DNA of 64,000 bases. Origin: Eulemur rufifrons. Lineage: Eukaryota; Chordata; Mammalia; Primates; Lemuridae. The stretch is taken from the NCBI RefSeq assembly GCF_041146395.1, contig NC_091002.1, forward strand, positions 4,458,501 to 4,522,500. The letters run 5' to 3'. Made by a program: the position numbers and the translations under genes. This document shows positions 24,571-38,347 of this stretch, piece after piece. Below the pieces are notes generated by a model. That model worked only from the letters and a program-made list of their open reading frames with translations, did no database searches and had not been told where the DNA came from. Each line of letters starts with the position of its first letter. Position 1 is the first letter of the stretch.

Positions 24571-26261
24571 GTATCCAGCCCAGTACTTCTCCCATAACAG
24601 GTATTAGTAAACCTGAACTCTTTCCCATGATTATACTGTTAAATAAATGAAAATGTCTTTCAGTTACACAAACAAAGCTGAACTTGATAAGTTCTTCATT
24701 TTACTCCATAAAACAGCCTCCACAATCCTATGATCTCAAGCTTTGTATTCCAAATACAGTTGTCCTCTTTCTCCTTTTCTTGTTTTGTTAGTGGGGGAAG
24801 AGCCAACAAAGTACTTTGGCTGTACTGCTGCAATTATCCCTGCCGGCCGCGGGGTGTGGGGAGGGCTTCGTGCGTGGCGTCTTCTGGAGAGGTGTGCAAA
24901 ATGCGGGCAGCCCTCAGATTCAGCCTGGCCCACGTCCAGGAAGCCCTCTCGGGCCCTCCCGTGTGGTGGACACAGTACGCACATGCCCACAGACGGCCTC
25001 GTGTCCATCTGTCACAACAGTCACGCAGGTCTGTGTCTTCCAAGCCGTGCTCGTGAGGACAGAGGGACTGTGCCTTGCTTACACCAGTGATACAAAAAAA
25101 AAAAAAGTCTCATTAAAGAGGGAAAAAGAATGAGGGAATACAGAAATATATTGGATTTGAGATTTTCTATGAGGGAAAACAAGTGAGTGAAAGAAACAAA
25201 AGGAAAGAAACTAGGCCATCATTAAAATAAGAGGAGCCTCATGACAAAGTTTCCCAGTCCTCAGCACTGATTTCTGAAATCCTCAGTAGGGGGGAAAGTG
25301 TTTGTTAAAAATAAAAAGGCAAATCAATAAAAGCCACCTGGCATATACACACTCAAACTTCCATATCCTGCCCTAACACGCTGCCCTGCTAGCCTCGCAG
25401 GCGCCCTCACTCTCCCGTTCCGCCAGGGCCTGCGTGTCCCGCAGTCAGACGGGGTGGTCTAGCCGTTAGCGCTAACTCACACTGTCGCCTGTTTGAGAAG
25501 CTTTTCCTGATAAAGCCAGCCATACAATCTGAATGCTTAGAACACTGCACATGGACAAATTATACACTCTGATTCTTCATTATTAATATTCTCCCAGCTA
25601 GAACTCAAATTCCTCCTGGAGAGTAACAGTGATTCCAACAGTGCTTAGGAAGATGGGCACACACCAGACCAGCCCAGAGCCCAACACCGACCTGCGGCAG
25701 GGCTGGGGGTTCCTCATGGCATCTTGAGATTGTTTACGCTCCACTAGACAAAACAGTAATTACGTCCAGGGTATAAAGAAAGGCATTAGTAAAAAGTCAA
25801 TTAGCATGAACCAGTCTTTATTTTCATGGATTTTTTTCAACCAGTTGCAGAGATCAGGTTATTTTCATAAAACTGTCTTTCTACTCTGTCCCTATTTATT
25901 TCCAAATTGTACCTGCAGAGTTAATTCAGGAGTCATAAATAAAAGGCTTATCACTCAAATCCTTTCACTAGCTACAAATGAGAGGTTTTATAACAATACC
26001 TTTCTATTTAAAGAGTCATGTTGTACGAGAGTTTCAGTATGTATATAAGAAAACTAGATCCAAATTGAGAATCACAAATCTTCTAAAAAACAAATTGTTA
26101 TATGTTTTGTGGTAGTTTTGTTTGCTTTTAACTTGAGCCCTCAACTCGAGAAACACAACCTCTGCACATTTTTTAAGGAAACCTAACCACTCCATTTCTG
26201 GGAACACTGGCTCTCGTCTTCTGTTTGACCCCTACGCAACAGCTCATGTTTTCAACATCTG

Positions 26262-26294
26262 TATGCACACACACATACACACACACACACACAG
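26262..26294 (+). repeat. CA dinucleotide microsatellite
   Basis: ACACACACATACACACACAC followed by more ACAC, about 15 units with one T interruption. Likely length-polymorphic. Confidence 0.9.
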
Positions 26295-27019
26295 AGTCAG
26301 TTAATTTTGGCAAGAGCTGCTGGTAATGGAAGTTGCAGGCAGAAAGGAGAAACAAATTTGGCAGCAATTCTTGAAGAAGTATGTGCAAAGTCATGCACTG
26401 GTTAAACACAGCCCTCATGCTTTTCATACTTGACAAAGGGTATATATATGTGACTTCATTAAAAGATGTTTAATTGTTACACTAAAGCTGTGTTTCAAAA
26501 TATCGAAAGTCTGGATCATCAGTTTTAAACAATGTGGGATAATAGCAGTTCATATTAATAAAAGAATTGGCATTTGTTTTACAAAACAATTCATATGAGA
26601 GAGTTGTTAAAGCTTTTATAGGAATCCTAAAAGTGGCATTATGAATAATACCATTTATCTATTACCTATTTATTATAGTTTTAAGAGTATATTTATATCA
26701 TTTTTTATTCTACTTCTTTGATAATTCTGGTAATTATTATTTTCATTTGATAGATAAATGGGAAAGAGTTTGTTGACCCAAAATATCATGAGTTAAATGT
26801 ATTCCAGGAACATATCCTAGATTTCCAGACTCTTCACTCACTTTTCTCTCACCCTAACATACTCCTTCCAGCCAAGTGGGGGTTGTTCCTTTTATGATAG
26901 TAGCTCTTGCATTTTAAAAAAAAGCACTTCAATCATAAAGATGTGGCCTGTATGAGGTGAAATAAAAAGCTATGATGATAATAACATTGACTTATTTCAC
27001 ATAAAACTATCATTACAAA

Positions 27020-27915
27020 GTTCTAAATCATTTTGATTAAAAAAAGAAGAGTTAAACAAGACAGTTAAATACTGTGATCTACATTTGGGAGGCCGAGGTG
27101 GGAGGTCCACTTGAGGCCAGGGGTTCGAGACCAGCCTAGGAAACATAGTGACGCTCTATTGGTACAAAAGGACCACTTGAGCTGAGGAGTTCAAGGTTGC
27201 AGTGAGCTATTATCTCCCCACTGTACTTCAGCCTGGGAGACAGAGTAAGACCCTGTCTCAAAAAAAAAAAAAAAAAAAAAGACTGTGGTCTACAAACATA
27301 TATAGACCAATTTACCAAATTGTAAAATATATATCCTTTACAAGTAGAGATAGAACATTTACAAAAATTGACTCTATGTTGAACAACAACCAAGTCTACA
27401 AATTTCTAAGATGTAAAATCATATAAAGTTCTATGACTAAAAGACAATTAAATTAGAAATCAAAAACAAATAGATAATTTTAAAAATAACCAAATATTTA
27501 CAAGGTAAGCAATATATTCCCAAATAAACCATTGGTCAAAGAAACCACAACAGAAACTAGAAAATTTTTAAACTGAATAATAACAAAAGCACAAAATGTC
27601 AATATATTAATAGTATATAGTCAAAACTGTGCTTAGAAGGAAACATATAGTTTTAAATGCATGTATAAGGAAAGAAAAAAAATGTTAAAAAAAAAAATCA
27701 ATGATCTAAGTGTACATTTCAAGAAGTTGGGACAATTACAGCAAATTAAGCCAAAAAAAAAAAAAGTAGAAATAAAATCATAAGGAAGAGAACTTAATAA
27801 AGTAGAAAACAACATTATAGAAAAAAATCCAGCAGAACCAAAATTTGTTCTTTTGAGAGAACTAATGAAATTGACAAACTTCTGGCAAGACTGATGAACA
27901 AACAAAGGCGGCACG
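27020..27915 (+). mobile_element. Old L1M ORF2 fragment, interrupted by an Alu
   Basis: Sequence after 27293 follows the L1 ORF2 endonuclease-to-reverse-transcriptase stretch (ACTGTGCTTAGAAGGAAACA, then GAGAGAACTAATGAAATTGA and ACAAACTTCTGGCAAGACTG). It is full of stops and homopolymer slippage. The Alu at 27083-27281 sits inside it. The left boundary is uncertain. Confidence 0.7.
27083..27281 (+). mobile_element. Partial Alu inserted in an old L1
   Basis: A fragment with a piece of left arm (TTTGGGAGGCCGAGGTGGGA) joined to a shortened right arm and a pure A tail. It is flanked by a short duplication, ACTGTGATCTAC at 27071-27082 and ACTGTGGTCTAC at 27282-27293, which supports a genuine retrotransposition of an already 5'-truncated, internally deleted copy. 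Confidence 0.88.
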
Positions 27916-28235
27916 GGGTGTTCTGATTTCTGGTTGCCATACAGAAAGGCCTGGGAGACCACCACTCTTCCTCTCACAATAAGACAAGTGGCTAAGCTAA
28001 AAAGGAAAAAAAAAAAAAAGGTATTTTTTTTAACCCATCCAAGCAAAGAGGATACAAAGAAACCTAAACGAACTAAATCCTAAAAGTAAAGAGTCCGTCG
28101 CAGAAAAGGAGTGACCACAGCCCCCCTTGTCACTGGCAGGATGGGGCCAGAGGGGCATCCACTACGGAGGGCAAGGGGAGAAGCCAAAGATTAACAGCCA
28201 TGTGTGGCTGGCATGACTATAATTCAAGGAGCACC

Positions 28236-28577
28236 GTGGCCGGGCGTGGTGGCTCCCGCCTGTAATCCTAGCACTCTGGGAGGCCCAGGTGGGAAGATCA
28301 TTTGAGGTCAGGAGTTCGAGACCACCCTCAGCAAGAGTGAGACCCCCCGCCTCTACTAATAATAGAAAGAAATTAGCCAAACAACTAAAAATAGAAAAAT
28401 TAGCTGGGCGTGGTGGCACACGCTTAGTCCCAGCTACTTAGGAGGCTGAGACAGGAGAATCACTGGAGCCCAGGAGTCTGAGGTTGCTGTGAGCTAGGCT
28501 GACGCCACCACACTGTATGTAGCCCAGGCCACAGAGTAAGACTCTGTCTCCAAAAAAAAAAAAAACAAACACAAAAC
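28236..28577 (+). mobile_element. Dimeric strepsirrhine-type Alu with 15-bp target-site duplication
   Basis: A full-length copy starting GGCCGGGCGTGGTGGCTC, with the duplicated linker (CAAACAACTAAAAATAGAAA) and the GCTGTGAGCTAGGCTGACGC right arm. It is flanked by AATTCAAGGAGCACC at 28221-28235 and 28578-28592, a perfect 15-bp duplication. Confidence 0.93.
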
Positions 28578-29299
28578 AATTCAAGGAGCACCTTGACAGA
28601 AGGAGTCTACACTCACTCACCAACCCCTGCCCTGGGGCTTTATTGAGTATATAGGCACAGCAAAAAAGCTGGAACCAAGGAAACAAGAGTTCAGAGGGGG
28701 CCCCTTGAGATGCACAGAACTTCTCCCAACTACAAGGTCGCTGCTCTGCAGATGAAGGCAAGGGCGGCAGGAAGCCTCCCCAAGGAAGGGCCAGGCTTCC
28801 CAGAGTACCAGGCACCCACCCTTCCATAGCTAGAGACAGAGCACAGGGCAGAGATTTCTCCCAAGGCACAAAAAGCCAGGGGTAAGACTGCAGAACACAG
28901 AGACCACCTCAGCAAGCCAAAAGCTGGCTGGTAGGCCAAAACCAGACACAAAACAACAAGCTGGTTCAGAAAGCCAGTCATGCATCTGCAGTACACAAAA
29001 GAGATCTCCAGGTTTTCACCACAGGTCTCAGAGCCCAAGCCAAGCTGATGGGAAGTTCCTGATGCAGCACTTCAACCCTTCTGACAGCAGAAGTGAAGTG
29101 AATCAAAGTGAAGCTGCAACAAAGTGCAGACTCTCCTCGATCACAGATGAGACATACACAAGTCACCCAGGAGCAGCTCGGTAGGGGGCCACACCCTTTT
29201 CTGGAGGGAATACAGCTCACTTCAGTCTCTACTGCTCTTTCACACAAAATACACAGAATATAATATAAACTCCTGAGGCACATTCAACAGAAGCAGTCC

Positions 29300-30750
29300 C
29301 AGAGATGGGCCAGATACTGGAAATATCAGAGATGCTAAAATAGGTATGATAGAAATGCTAAAATAGTTCATTAAAAAGGTGGACAACATGAAGAAATGAG
29401 GAAGTTTAGCAGAGAGATGGGAACTAGGAAGAAAGAGAGAGAGAGAGGGAGGGCAGGGAGGGAGGGAGGCTGGCCACAAATGAAAAGCAGGATGTCAGAA
29501 AAGAAGAATGCATCAGATGGGTGTAACACACCGGGCACGGAAGAGGAAGGATCAGTAAACCTGAGGACAGTAAACTAAAAGCCTCTGCCCAAGCTGAAAC
29601 GCAACAAAAGAGTGATGGAAAACAGAAGAGTATCAAGAAATCCATAGGAAAATATCAAAGGACCTAACATATCTACAAATGGAATTTCAAAAGGAGAGGA
29701 GAGAAAAAAAATTGAGACAGAAAAAAGCGTTTGAAGAGAAAATGACCAAAGACATTCCAAAAGTAAGGAAAGGCATCAACCCACAGAACCAAGGAGCTCA
29801 ACACACACCAAGAAAGACAGAAGCCAATAAAACTTCACCTACACACCTCACAGTGAACTGCTGAAAACCGGGACTGCCTATGAAGACAGATTTGGCTATA
29901 TATCAAAATTATGAATGCTTATAGCCTTCATACAAGCAATTACTCTTTCTGGGAGTTCAGCCTACAGACTAGCAAAAGTATGAAATGATATATGCATAGG
30001 GTTATTTATTAATAATATAAAATTGTCACATCACAAGATTGAAAATAACCCAATGTCTATGAAGGGAGACAGATTTTTTTTAAGTATGGTCTATTTATAC
30101 AATGAAATGCTATACACTATTTTAAAAAAAGAGCGCTCTATTCTCTAAATTGCTAAGATCTCCAAGATACTTTGCTTGGGTGAAAAAAACCAGGTGCAGA
30201 ATGGTGCACCTTTTCTATGGGCAGGTGAGAGGAATTTGTGTGCACATGTACATAGAAACTCTGAAAGGAGACATACAGAGAAGACTGCTCTCCTGCACTG
30301 CTGGTGGAAGTGCAGAAAACAATTTGACAAAATCTAGTGATGCTAAAGATGTGCACCTCCTAAACCTGGCAATTCCACTGCCAGGTATCCAAGGCATCCA
30401 TCCCAGAGAAGCCACAAGCGTGAGACCCAGGGACACATGCGAGAACACTGACGGCAATGCAGCCTGTGGTAGGAGAGGGTGTAAACACACTAAGTGGCCG
30501 TCAGCAGGATATAAAACAGTTCTGAGTGAAAAAAAAAACACCTGCAGGATACACGGAGTGTGAAGCCACTTACATGGAAATTGTAAAACATGAAAAAAAT
30601 ATTATTTATCATTCATGACTGTGTACATATATAAGTGAAGGCATTTCTTAAAAAGCATAACCAGACAGTAATAAAGACTAAATTCAGATAAAAGTTACCT
30701 TTCAGAAGGGAGAGAGAATTAAACAGGGGAGGCATATCTCAGTTCCATCT
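29300..30750 (+). mobile_element. Ancient L1-like sequence, possibly two overlapping fragments
   Basis: 29300-29870 is A-rich and reads like a decayed ORF1 region. 29900-30130 and 30270-30750 each resemble an ORF2 end plus 3' untranslated region (AACCCAATGTCTATGAAGGG; CACTGCTGGTGGAAGTGCAG). A GA-rich stretch lies at 29425-29470. Assignment rests on loose wording only. Confidence 0.4.
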
Positions 30751-30809
30751 GTAGCATTTTAGATCTTAAAAAGATATAAAAGATATAAAGTAAAAAGAAA
30801 AAAAGATTC

Positions 30810-30900
30810 TTAGCTCCAGAATGCATCTGAATCATTGGGAATCTGTGGTTTTTAAATCTCCAGGTGATTCCAGTAAGGCGGCAAATCTAATGACAGTATC
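30810..30900 (+). mobile_element. MER5A-like hAT transposon fragment
   Basis: CAGAATGCATCTGAATCATT GGGAATCTG and TCTCCAGGTGATTCCAGTAA match parts of MER5A-type non-autonomous hAT elements. The terminal repeats are not visible. Confidence 0.45.
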
Positions 30901-31684
30901 TGGAGAAACTAAACTAGACCAACTCAGGTCCCTGCTAGCCCAAAATAATTAAAATTCTATAACTGATCAACTGAAACTCGTTTTGCAATCTGACTATCAT
31001 TTCTAATCAAGATTTCTTAGGTTCTCGTACTGTCACGTGTACAGGAAATAACAACACAGGCATTAAATAGAGTAACTCATCACTTTAAACTCTTGAGAAA
31101 AAGATAATTTACCCTGTTTTACTTATTTATTTATTAAAATATATTTATTTATTTTTCATCAGCAAATTCTAAAAAAAATAATTGTAATTAACTTCCATTC
31201 ATAAATGGAGTCATCATTCTATAATTAGCTAAGTGTCTCTGATCTATAAGTATCTCACATCTGGTGAAACAAGACACGAGATTATTTCACTCCATCAGCA
31301 TCTCACATCTTGAAAAAGTTTGTTTTTAATGGTGCATTCGTTAGCTGCACTGTCAGCTCCACGCCATTTCCCAGTGGCGCTCCAGATGACTTCACAAGAG
31401 ACCAATGCCAGCAAGCAGGGCGCCGCGCTTCAGTACGCGCGAAATACAGAGGGCAAAAGAAGAAAGCATGAGTTGCAGAGTAAAGCACAGAATGCAGGAT
31501 GGGTGCAGGTAACCAAAAACGTGAGACCAGGTGAAGAAAACAGAATCATAAAGCTGCTCACTGGTTTCCAAACTGTTGTTCCCTCCTTACCGAAGGGATG
31601 GTACAGCAATCACAGGCGTGAGGAACGAAAAACAAAGAAAATGGCAAACTGTCAGACGGCCCAACACAACAAGAATGAGACATG

Positions 31685-31800
31685 AAGCCAGAGAAACCTG
31701 ACTTGGGCCCCAGCTCTGTCACTTGCTGATCACAGCGGGCATCGCTTCACTTACCTGAGACTCGGTCTCTTCACTGTCCAGTGAAACTGCTAACGATAAC
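31685..31800 (+). repeat. MIR fragment
   Basis: CTGACTTGGGCCCCAGCTCT GTCACTTGCTGATC, then TACCTGAGACTCGGTCTCTT CA, is a substituted MIR core. Confidence 0.6.
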
Positions 31801-32819
31801 ACCCTTTGCAGGTGCCTGTTTTGAGGACTCCAAGATAATGAGGGCAGGACAGCCCTGTGTACACTTGAAGGGCTTCAGTGCTACTGGTGACAGCGGGGTT
31901 GACATGTAACATATTGCAGTTCTGTGTCAGGAAGGATTAAACTCGACAGTAGAGATTCCTGACCACAGGACTTCCAGGAAGGTCACTCAGAGGAAGAAAC
32001 CACTCTCCTCAACTCCCATACGATACAAACATGAGGAAAGCCGCAGCCACTCCCAACAAAATAAAAAAGACAACATCGATGTGTTCTGAGCAGCTGACAG
32101 ACACAATGATGGCAATCATTGTTATCATTGTGGAGTCTGACCTTTCTAATTTCCTGGGGACAAGCGGGCAATGAGCATTTTAACGAACACCTGCATGTTG
32201 TAAGAAGCACCGTCACAAAAATGTTTACCAGGTTTTCCCACCTCCTTCCAACCCTTTTCATAATAGGTGCCAACAGGCAATGATGGAATAGATGGTTTGG
32301 ACCAATCTTCGTAATGAAGACAATTAGAAAAGCAAGATAAAATATGCAAAGCATCTTCCCCAAAGCATGAAGAAGCTACTGTGATAGAGAGGGATTACTG
32401 GGCCAAGACACAGAAGCAGCTGGAAATCCAGAGAGGTAGCCTGGGGGCTGGCATTGCCTCTGCCAGCCCAGAGGAGGCAGCTGAGGGCAGGCAGTATCTC
32501 TGACCACTCTGTGCAAGGAGGGATCGAAAGGTGGAGTCCAGGGCATGCCAAGGATGAGGTCCCTGGCAAGGCACCCACAATCAGGATGAGGACCCCAAAG
32601 GAATGCATCTTAGAGTTAAGAGTAAAATAGGATACACATAAACCTTCTCTTGAAGGGACTGCAGGCTGACTTCAAGTAACCTGGGTGGCTCTGATCATCT
32701 CAAACCCTGATTCTGGAGAGATGACACCCCCAAACATGTGGCAGAAGCAAATGAAAATGCTCCCTGGCAGAGGAAAGGACTGTTCTAAGAATCAAGTGAC
32801 TTCTATGGGGACAAATGGA

Positions 32820-33170
32820 CACCCAACATGGCAAAGAATGAAATTGGACCCCTATTTCACACTAAATGCAAAAAATAGCAGAAAATAAATCAAAATGGAT
32901 CATAAACCTAGATTTAAGAGCTAACTTTGTAATTGCTCAGAAAACACAGGTGTAAATCTTCAGGACCTCAGATTAAGTGATGGGGCTCGTACATATGACA
33001 CAAAAAAGCAATAGAAAGGAAAGAAGTATTGACACCTGCTCCAACGTGGATGAACCTTGAAACCATGATGCTAAGTGAAAGAAGCCAGCCACGAAAGGCC
33101 ACATCTCGTAGGAGTCCCTTTATGTGAAATGTGGAAAATAGGCAAATCTATAGAGACGAGTTAAAGTGAA
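32820..33170 (+). mobile_element. Old L1 ORF2 end with internal deletion
   Basis: GATGAACCTTGAAACCATGA, GCTAAGTGAAAGAAGCCAGC and an upstream piece with AAATCAAAATGGATCATAAA are L1 ORF2 end words. The intervening ORF2 part is missing, so the copy carries a deletion. No tail is visible. Confidence 0.65.
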
Positions 33171-33319
33171 ATGGGTTACTGATTTGCCTCAAAGTAATCA
33201 GAATATCCAGCTATGAAAGACAAAACTATTCAGGTTAACCCATTCTGCCTATGCTTAAAAAAACACAAGTTAAAATAAAATTACATCTCAGAAAGAGGTT
33301 TGGAATTGAAAATGGCTCA

Positions 33320-33526
<207 letters not shown>

Positions 33527-33739
33527 TCAACACAACAAACCAATGTCTATTATGAGAAAGTTCAAACAGAAACATCGCTAAATCCAGCAGAGTGAAAACG
33601 TGACTATTGGCAAGACGTCTGCAGGTCTGATCAGAGTGGAGATATCAGCAACAGGGAAATGGCTCCCCAGACTGACAAGTTCACACACACGAAACACTCC
33701 TTCATGCTGATGCTTTGCCTCCAAGTGTGGGAAGGTAAC

Positions 33740-33850
33740 ACTTATTCGTGAACTCAGCAAAAGTTACTGAGCGTCTATGACATGGTTCAGCAAGAAGCAG
33801 AAAGTCCCTGCTCTGATGGAACTTATGGGAGCATCACAGTACCCACCCGG
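33740..33850 (+). repeat. L2 3' fragment
   Basis: CAAAAGTTACTGAGCGTCTA and GTCCCTGCTCTGATGGAACT TATGGGAG are L2 3' end words. Confidence 0.55.
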
Positions 33851-34629
33851 AGATACCTGAGCATAGAAGGAACGAGCTCTAGAAGGAGATACAAAAAGGC
33901 TGTTAGTGGCCAGAACCTGTGGGAAAATGGACTGGGAATATATTTATAAATAAATGCACATAAAATATATTTACATTTACATAAATAATATAGAAAATAT
34001 ATTTTTAGTTCTGTTGCAACTACACAGCTCTCATGTGGAGAGACAATATAATTCAGATACTTTATAACCTATATTGTGTGATATCTGCCTATCACATCTC
34101 TATCCCCTTTCTGAAACACAGATAAATTATTTTATTAAGACCATAAGTATCAATACAAATTGTACAAAAATGTCTGCAAAGGTCTGCTTTCTAGGTGACT
34201 AGAGGATCCAAAACTCGTATTGCTCCACTCACACAACTGACGTCCACACTAAAGAGTTCAATTGATAAGGTTAAAACTGAGGTTTGGTTCGTATGGCCCT
34301 TGCTTAATGTCTATCTGTAAGACTTAGAATCAAGTCTTTGCCCAAAGGTTCCCCCCACCCCCTTGTGTTTAACTGTATTACTTAGGGCCAAAAGCATTAA
34401 TGGAAAGACACAGTCAGAGGTCAGATATTGGGATACTAGCCCTGTTACCAATTTCCTGTGAGTCCCAGGAAGCTTTTCAACTTTTCTGAGCCCATTTCCT
34501 TGTTTCATAAAGTATGTTTTGCTTTTGTTGCTATTATTTTATTAAGTTACATTAAATTATCTGCTACCAAGTGCTGAGCGTAGACATCAGGGGGCATTTC
34601 ATGCTTCTCACTTAATCACAAAAGTTGTC

Positions 34630-34780
34630 CATTCTGCAGACTCGCAGGCTGTGGCAGCCCTGAGGCGCAGCTGGTTAAGTACTAATCTTAATAACTTGCC
34701 CAAAGCTAGGAACCTGCAGAGTGGTAGACACGGGACTCCTGCCCAGCGCCGCGCAGTGCACAGCCTGCATTCCTGACTCC
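34630..34780 (-). repeat. MIR fragment
   Basis: TAATAACTTGCCCAAAGCTA GGAACCTGCAGAGTGGTAGA CACGGGACTC is the reverse complement of the MIR core. Confidence 0.55.
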
Positions 34781-35084
34781 AAACCATTTACTGATGAGGG
34801 GATGAATGGAGACTTATTTTCAGAAATGATTTCTAGACTCCTTTCCCGTTTGATAGTTCTGAATCTGTGACTCTCAAATTGCACAGATAAGGAATACATC
34901 ACCCCCTCTTTTAAAAAATTCAACTTGACAGTTGCCTTGTCTAAAAAGGAAGAAAAAAATACATCAAAACCAACTGACCTCAGATTGGTGTGAATGTTTA
35001 CCATTTATCAGATTTTTTGCATTCTGAGTAAGTGCAAAAGAAAAGGCAAAAGGGAAACAGTACAGTGGAAGGAATCAGAAAAGG

Positions 35085-35240
35085 AATTTTTTAAATTTTA
35101 AATTGTCTAAACTTTTTAAAAATGACATAACTGTACATATTTATGGAGTACACAGTGATGTTTCAATATGCGTAATACAGAGTGATAGGATCACGGTAAT
35201 TAGCATATCCATCATCTCAAACATTTGCATTTCAGAAAGG
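35085..35240 (+). mobile_element. L1 3' untranslated fragment
   Basis: TGTACATATTTATGGAGTAC followed by GGTAATTAGCATATCCATCA and CTCAAACATTTGCATTT is the well-known 3' wording of some older L1 subfamilies. Both ends are truncated. Confidence 0.6.
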
Positions 35241-36680
35241 GAATTTTATAGCTTATATTTTTCCTTAGGTGAAATGCCTCACAACAGCTCTGTGATCAGC
35301 AATATGACCAACTGCAATCTAGAGGTCCTAGCAGGCTGGGTTCCCAGGGAAGCTGCTCTATAACAGAGAGTGGCATGCAGGACATCCGTTAAGGTGTGCC
35401 CCTAGGACAAAGCCAGTAGGAGGGAGAGGGAGAAGTGGGACTAGGCAAAGAAGGAACCCACAACACAGCTCAAGTGGCCTTGGGGACACCCCGAGAGCTC
35501 TGGAGTGCCAGGGCCTCATTGGAGCTGCCCCAGATGTCTGGGCCTTTACACCCTGGCACTGGAGGCAGAACCCTAGGGCAGGCGCGGACCTCGGGCTCAA
35601 GGGCCCTCCTCCATGGAGACAACCCTGCATGAGCTCAGCAGCCCACGGTCCTGACGGGGGTCTGGGTGCATCACAGCATCCACCCTAGAGCCACCGGGCA
35701 TAGAACAAACAAGTTCTATAGTAGGAGATACAAACAAGCTATTGATGGGAATACAGACTGGGAACATTTAGGGGAAGAACATGGCTTTTCGTTTTCTCTT
35801 TATAGCTTTCTGTACTGTTTAAGTTTGGAAAGCATTTACTTTTATTACCGTTGTCTTTTTTATGTCAATAGGGGCATCTGAACACTCGGATCATAGGTCA
35901 TTTTTGAAAGGAAAAAGCTTTATAATAAAAATAACTAACACTGATTCTGCATTTTATTGAAGACAGTGCTTTCTCCCGCTTTTCTGTTGATTTCGTCTTA
36001 AATATTTACAACTACTCTAAATGGCAGGCGTCATCATCCCGGTTTTGAAGGAGGGAAAACTGCTAGGAGACCCAAGGGAAGAAAACTCACAGACGGGGAG
36101 GAAGACAAGTGGTGGTGACGAGGACCAGGACCCGGACCCCAAACTGTGAACCCCACATCCCACTGCAGGGCTTCCCTCACTGCGCTCTAGAACTTCTCTT
36201 TCAGATGAGGGATGATTGTGTATTCTTAAAATATTTATGTAATAAATCCACATCTTGCAGCCATTATGTCAGATTATAAATAAGGACCATATTAATCTTT
36301 TTTTCCCCCCATTCTTTAAAATTCCCCATGGCATCATTTTTGGCATATTCTAAATCTGGGAGAAATTCAGGCCACACATGTGGAAAAAATACATTCTCTC
36401 ACCATTTTTAAAAGACTGAACAAAAACATTAATTCAAAAATATACAATGTCCTAAGAACCTAGTACAATAAGATTCCCACAATTCACAGATGAAACTTGG
36501 GGAAAAAAAGTATTATTTGCTCCACTGAAGAGTGATATATAGAAACATAAATTCTCATGTTTTCTGTTTTAATGATATAATCTTGAACAATTTTCCCCCC
36601 AAGGTTACTCTGAAGGAAAAACAAAAGGCAAAAACATACTCAAAAGTTTCATTAATTCCGATAATCAAGCATGGTTTCTA

Positions 36681-36835
36681 CAGGAAGGAAGGAAAAGGAA
36701 GAAAGAAGGAAGAAAGGGAGGGAGGAGGGAGAGGGAGGGAGGAGGGAGAGGGAGGGAGGAGGGAGAGGGAGGGAGGGAGGGAGGAGGGAGAGGGAGGAGG
36801 GAGGAGGAAGGGAGCGAGGGAGGAGGCGGGGAGGA
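36681..36835 (+). repeat. 155-bp purine tract (GGGAGA/GGAGGGAGG repeat)
   Basis: An almost uninterrupted A/G run on the plus strand, from AGGAAGGAAAAGGAAGAAAG into repeated GGGAGGGAGGAGGGAGAGGG units, ending with a few C interruptions near 36815-36830. Many closely spaced GGG runs could form G-quadruplexes, and the mirror-like purine tract could form a triplex. The AFAP1 template strand is the G-rich one; the transcript would read C/U-rich. Confidence 0.95.
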
Positions 36836-37418
36836 GTTGCCACACCATCCTCAAAGGCTCTTGTTCCTAATGGAGCCTCCACTGGAGTAACACCGACAGC
36901 AAAGGGGTCTGTGTTTCCCCATCCCCTGCTTCTCTGTGACTTACTTATCTTCCTGTTCTAACTCTCGGATTTAAAAAAAAAAAAAAGGAGAATTGGCTCA
37001 AGCTTTCCAAAAGAATTTCCTTTCCTGGCCTCCCTCCCTCCAAACCTCCGAAGGCCTGCCCGTCCCACTTCCATGACCTGGCTTTGAGGAATTCACTGAC
37101 TCACTACAAATGAGAAAATCCATCTTGCAACTTCTGGCAAGTTAAAATATTGTGCATTTCCACTGACACAAACCACAGACACTGCCCCAGAATGGGAACG
37201 ATTTTGTCCCCTGGCTGCTTCTGGAGCTGGGAAACCAACAGCAGTGAAGATGCAACCTTGGCCGGTGCTCATCGATGGCTTATGATGGGTACCTGTGCAC
37301 GGCCGCTGCGAGCACACGGGTCCTCGCCGAGGGCTCCCCTTCCCGGAACAGCTGGTGTTAACACTGACTGGGTACAAAGTCCATCGCTATAGATTTCCAA
37401 CACAATCCTCCGATTTTA

Positions 37419-37694
<276 letters not shown>

Positions 37695-38099
37695 TTATCT
37701 TGAAGTTTGTTCAAGGGTACATCATTGTATTTTTAATAACCAAGTAATTCAAGGAGGAAGGGACTTTCGCTCTTTAAGAAAAAAAAATACCTCTAAGACG
37801 CTGGCAGTAGAAACTCCATGAAAAGTTCTAAACTGAAGTGAGTAAAAGTTCCATGTTTATAAAAACCTTTTCTAGACTGCTCAATACGGACCAGACACTA
37901 CGCAGACCTGGCGCCTCACCGCCTTCCCGCGGGCCAGCACCACCGCACTCCGCGCCGTGTTCCGCCACGGGGAGCTCTGGCCGTGGGGGTCCTTTGCTCT
38001 GCCGCATCCACACCTCTATGTCAAAGTCCTTCCGAGTCTGCAGGATCCTTCTCCTAACATGTAAGATGTGACCAAAGGCCACCTCTCTCCTCTGGGTCA

Positions 38100-38335
38100 T
38101 CCCCGGAACGTTCCTAGCAGTTTACACCCACCCTTCCAGTGGTATTCGCCTCATTCTGCGGCACATTCGCACTCCCGCTGGTGTTTCTTTCAGTTTCCCA
38201 AATACATCACAGTCTCTCTTATCTCAACGTCTTTGCCCTTGCTGTTCATCCACGCACCCTCTTGCCTTTGCCTGGTAAATGCTCTCATCTTTTAGGATTT
38301 AACTTACACTTCCTCCAGCAAACCCTCCCTGAGTC
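38100..38335 (-). repeat. L2 fragment
   Basis: TTTAGGATTTAACTTACACT TCCTCCAGCAAACCCTCCCT GAGTCACC is the reverse-orientation L2 wording. The MLT1 LTR begins directly after. Confidence 0.6.
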
Positions 38336-38347
38336 ACCAAAGCTGGA

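Noticed and set aside
25441..25490. tRNA-like wording GGTCTAGCCGTTAGCGC with a 12-bp palindrome GTTAGCGCTAAC
   Set aside because: There is no B box, anticodon stem or acceptor pairing downstream, so it is not a tRNA gene or a credible tRNA-derived SINE.
36532..36961. Plus and minus frames rich in Glu/Gly/Arg or Leu/Pro/Ser over 36650-36880
   Set aside because: They are translations of the purine repeat at 36681-36835, not proteins.
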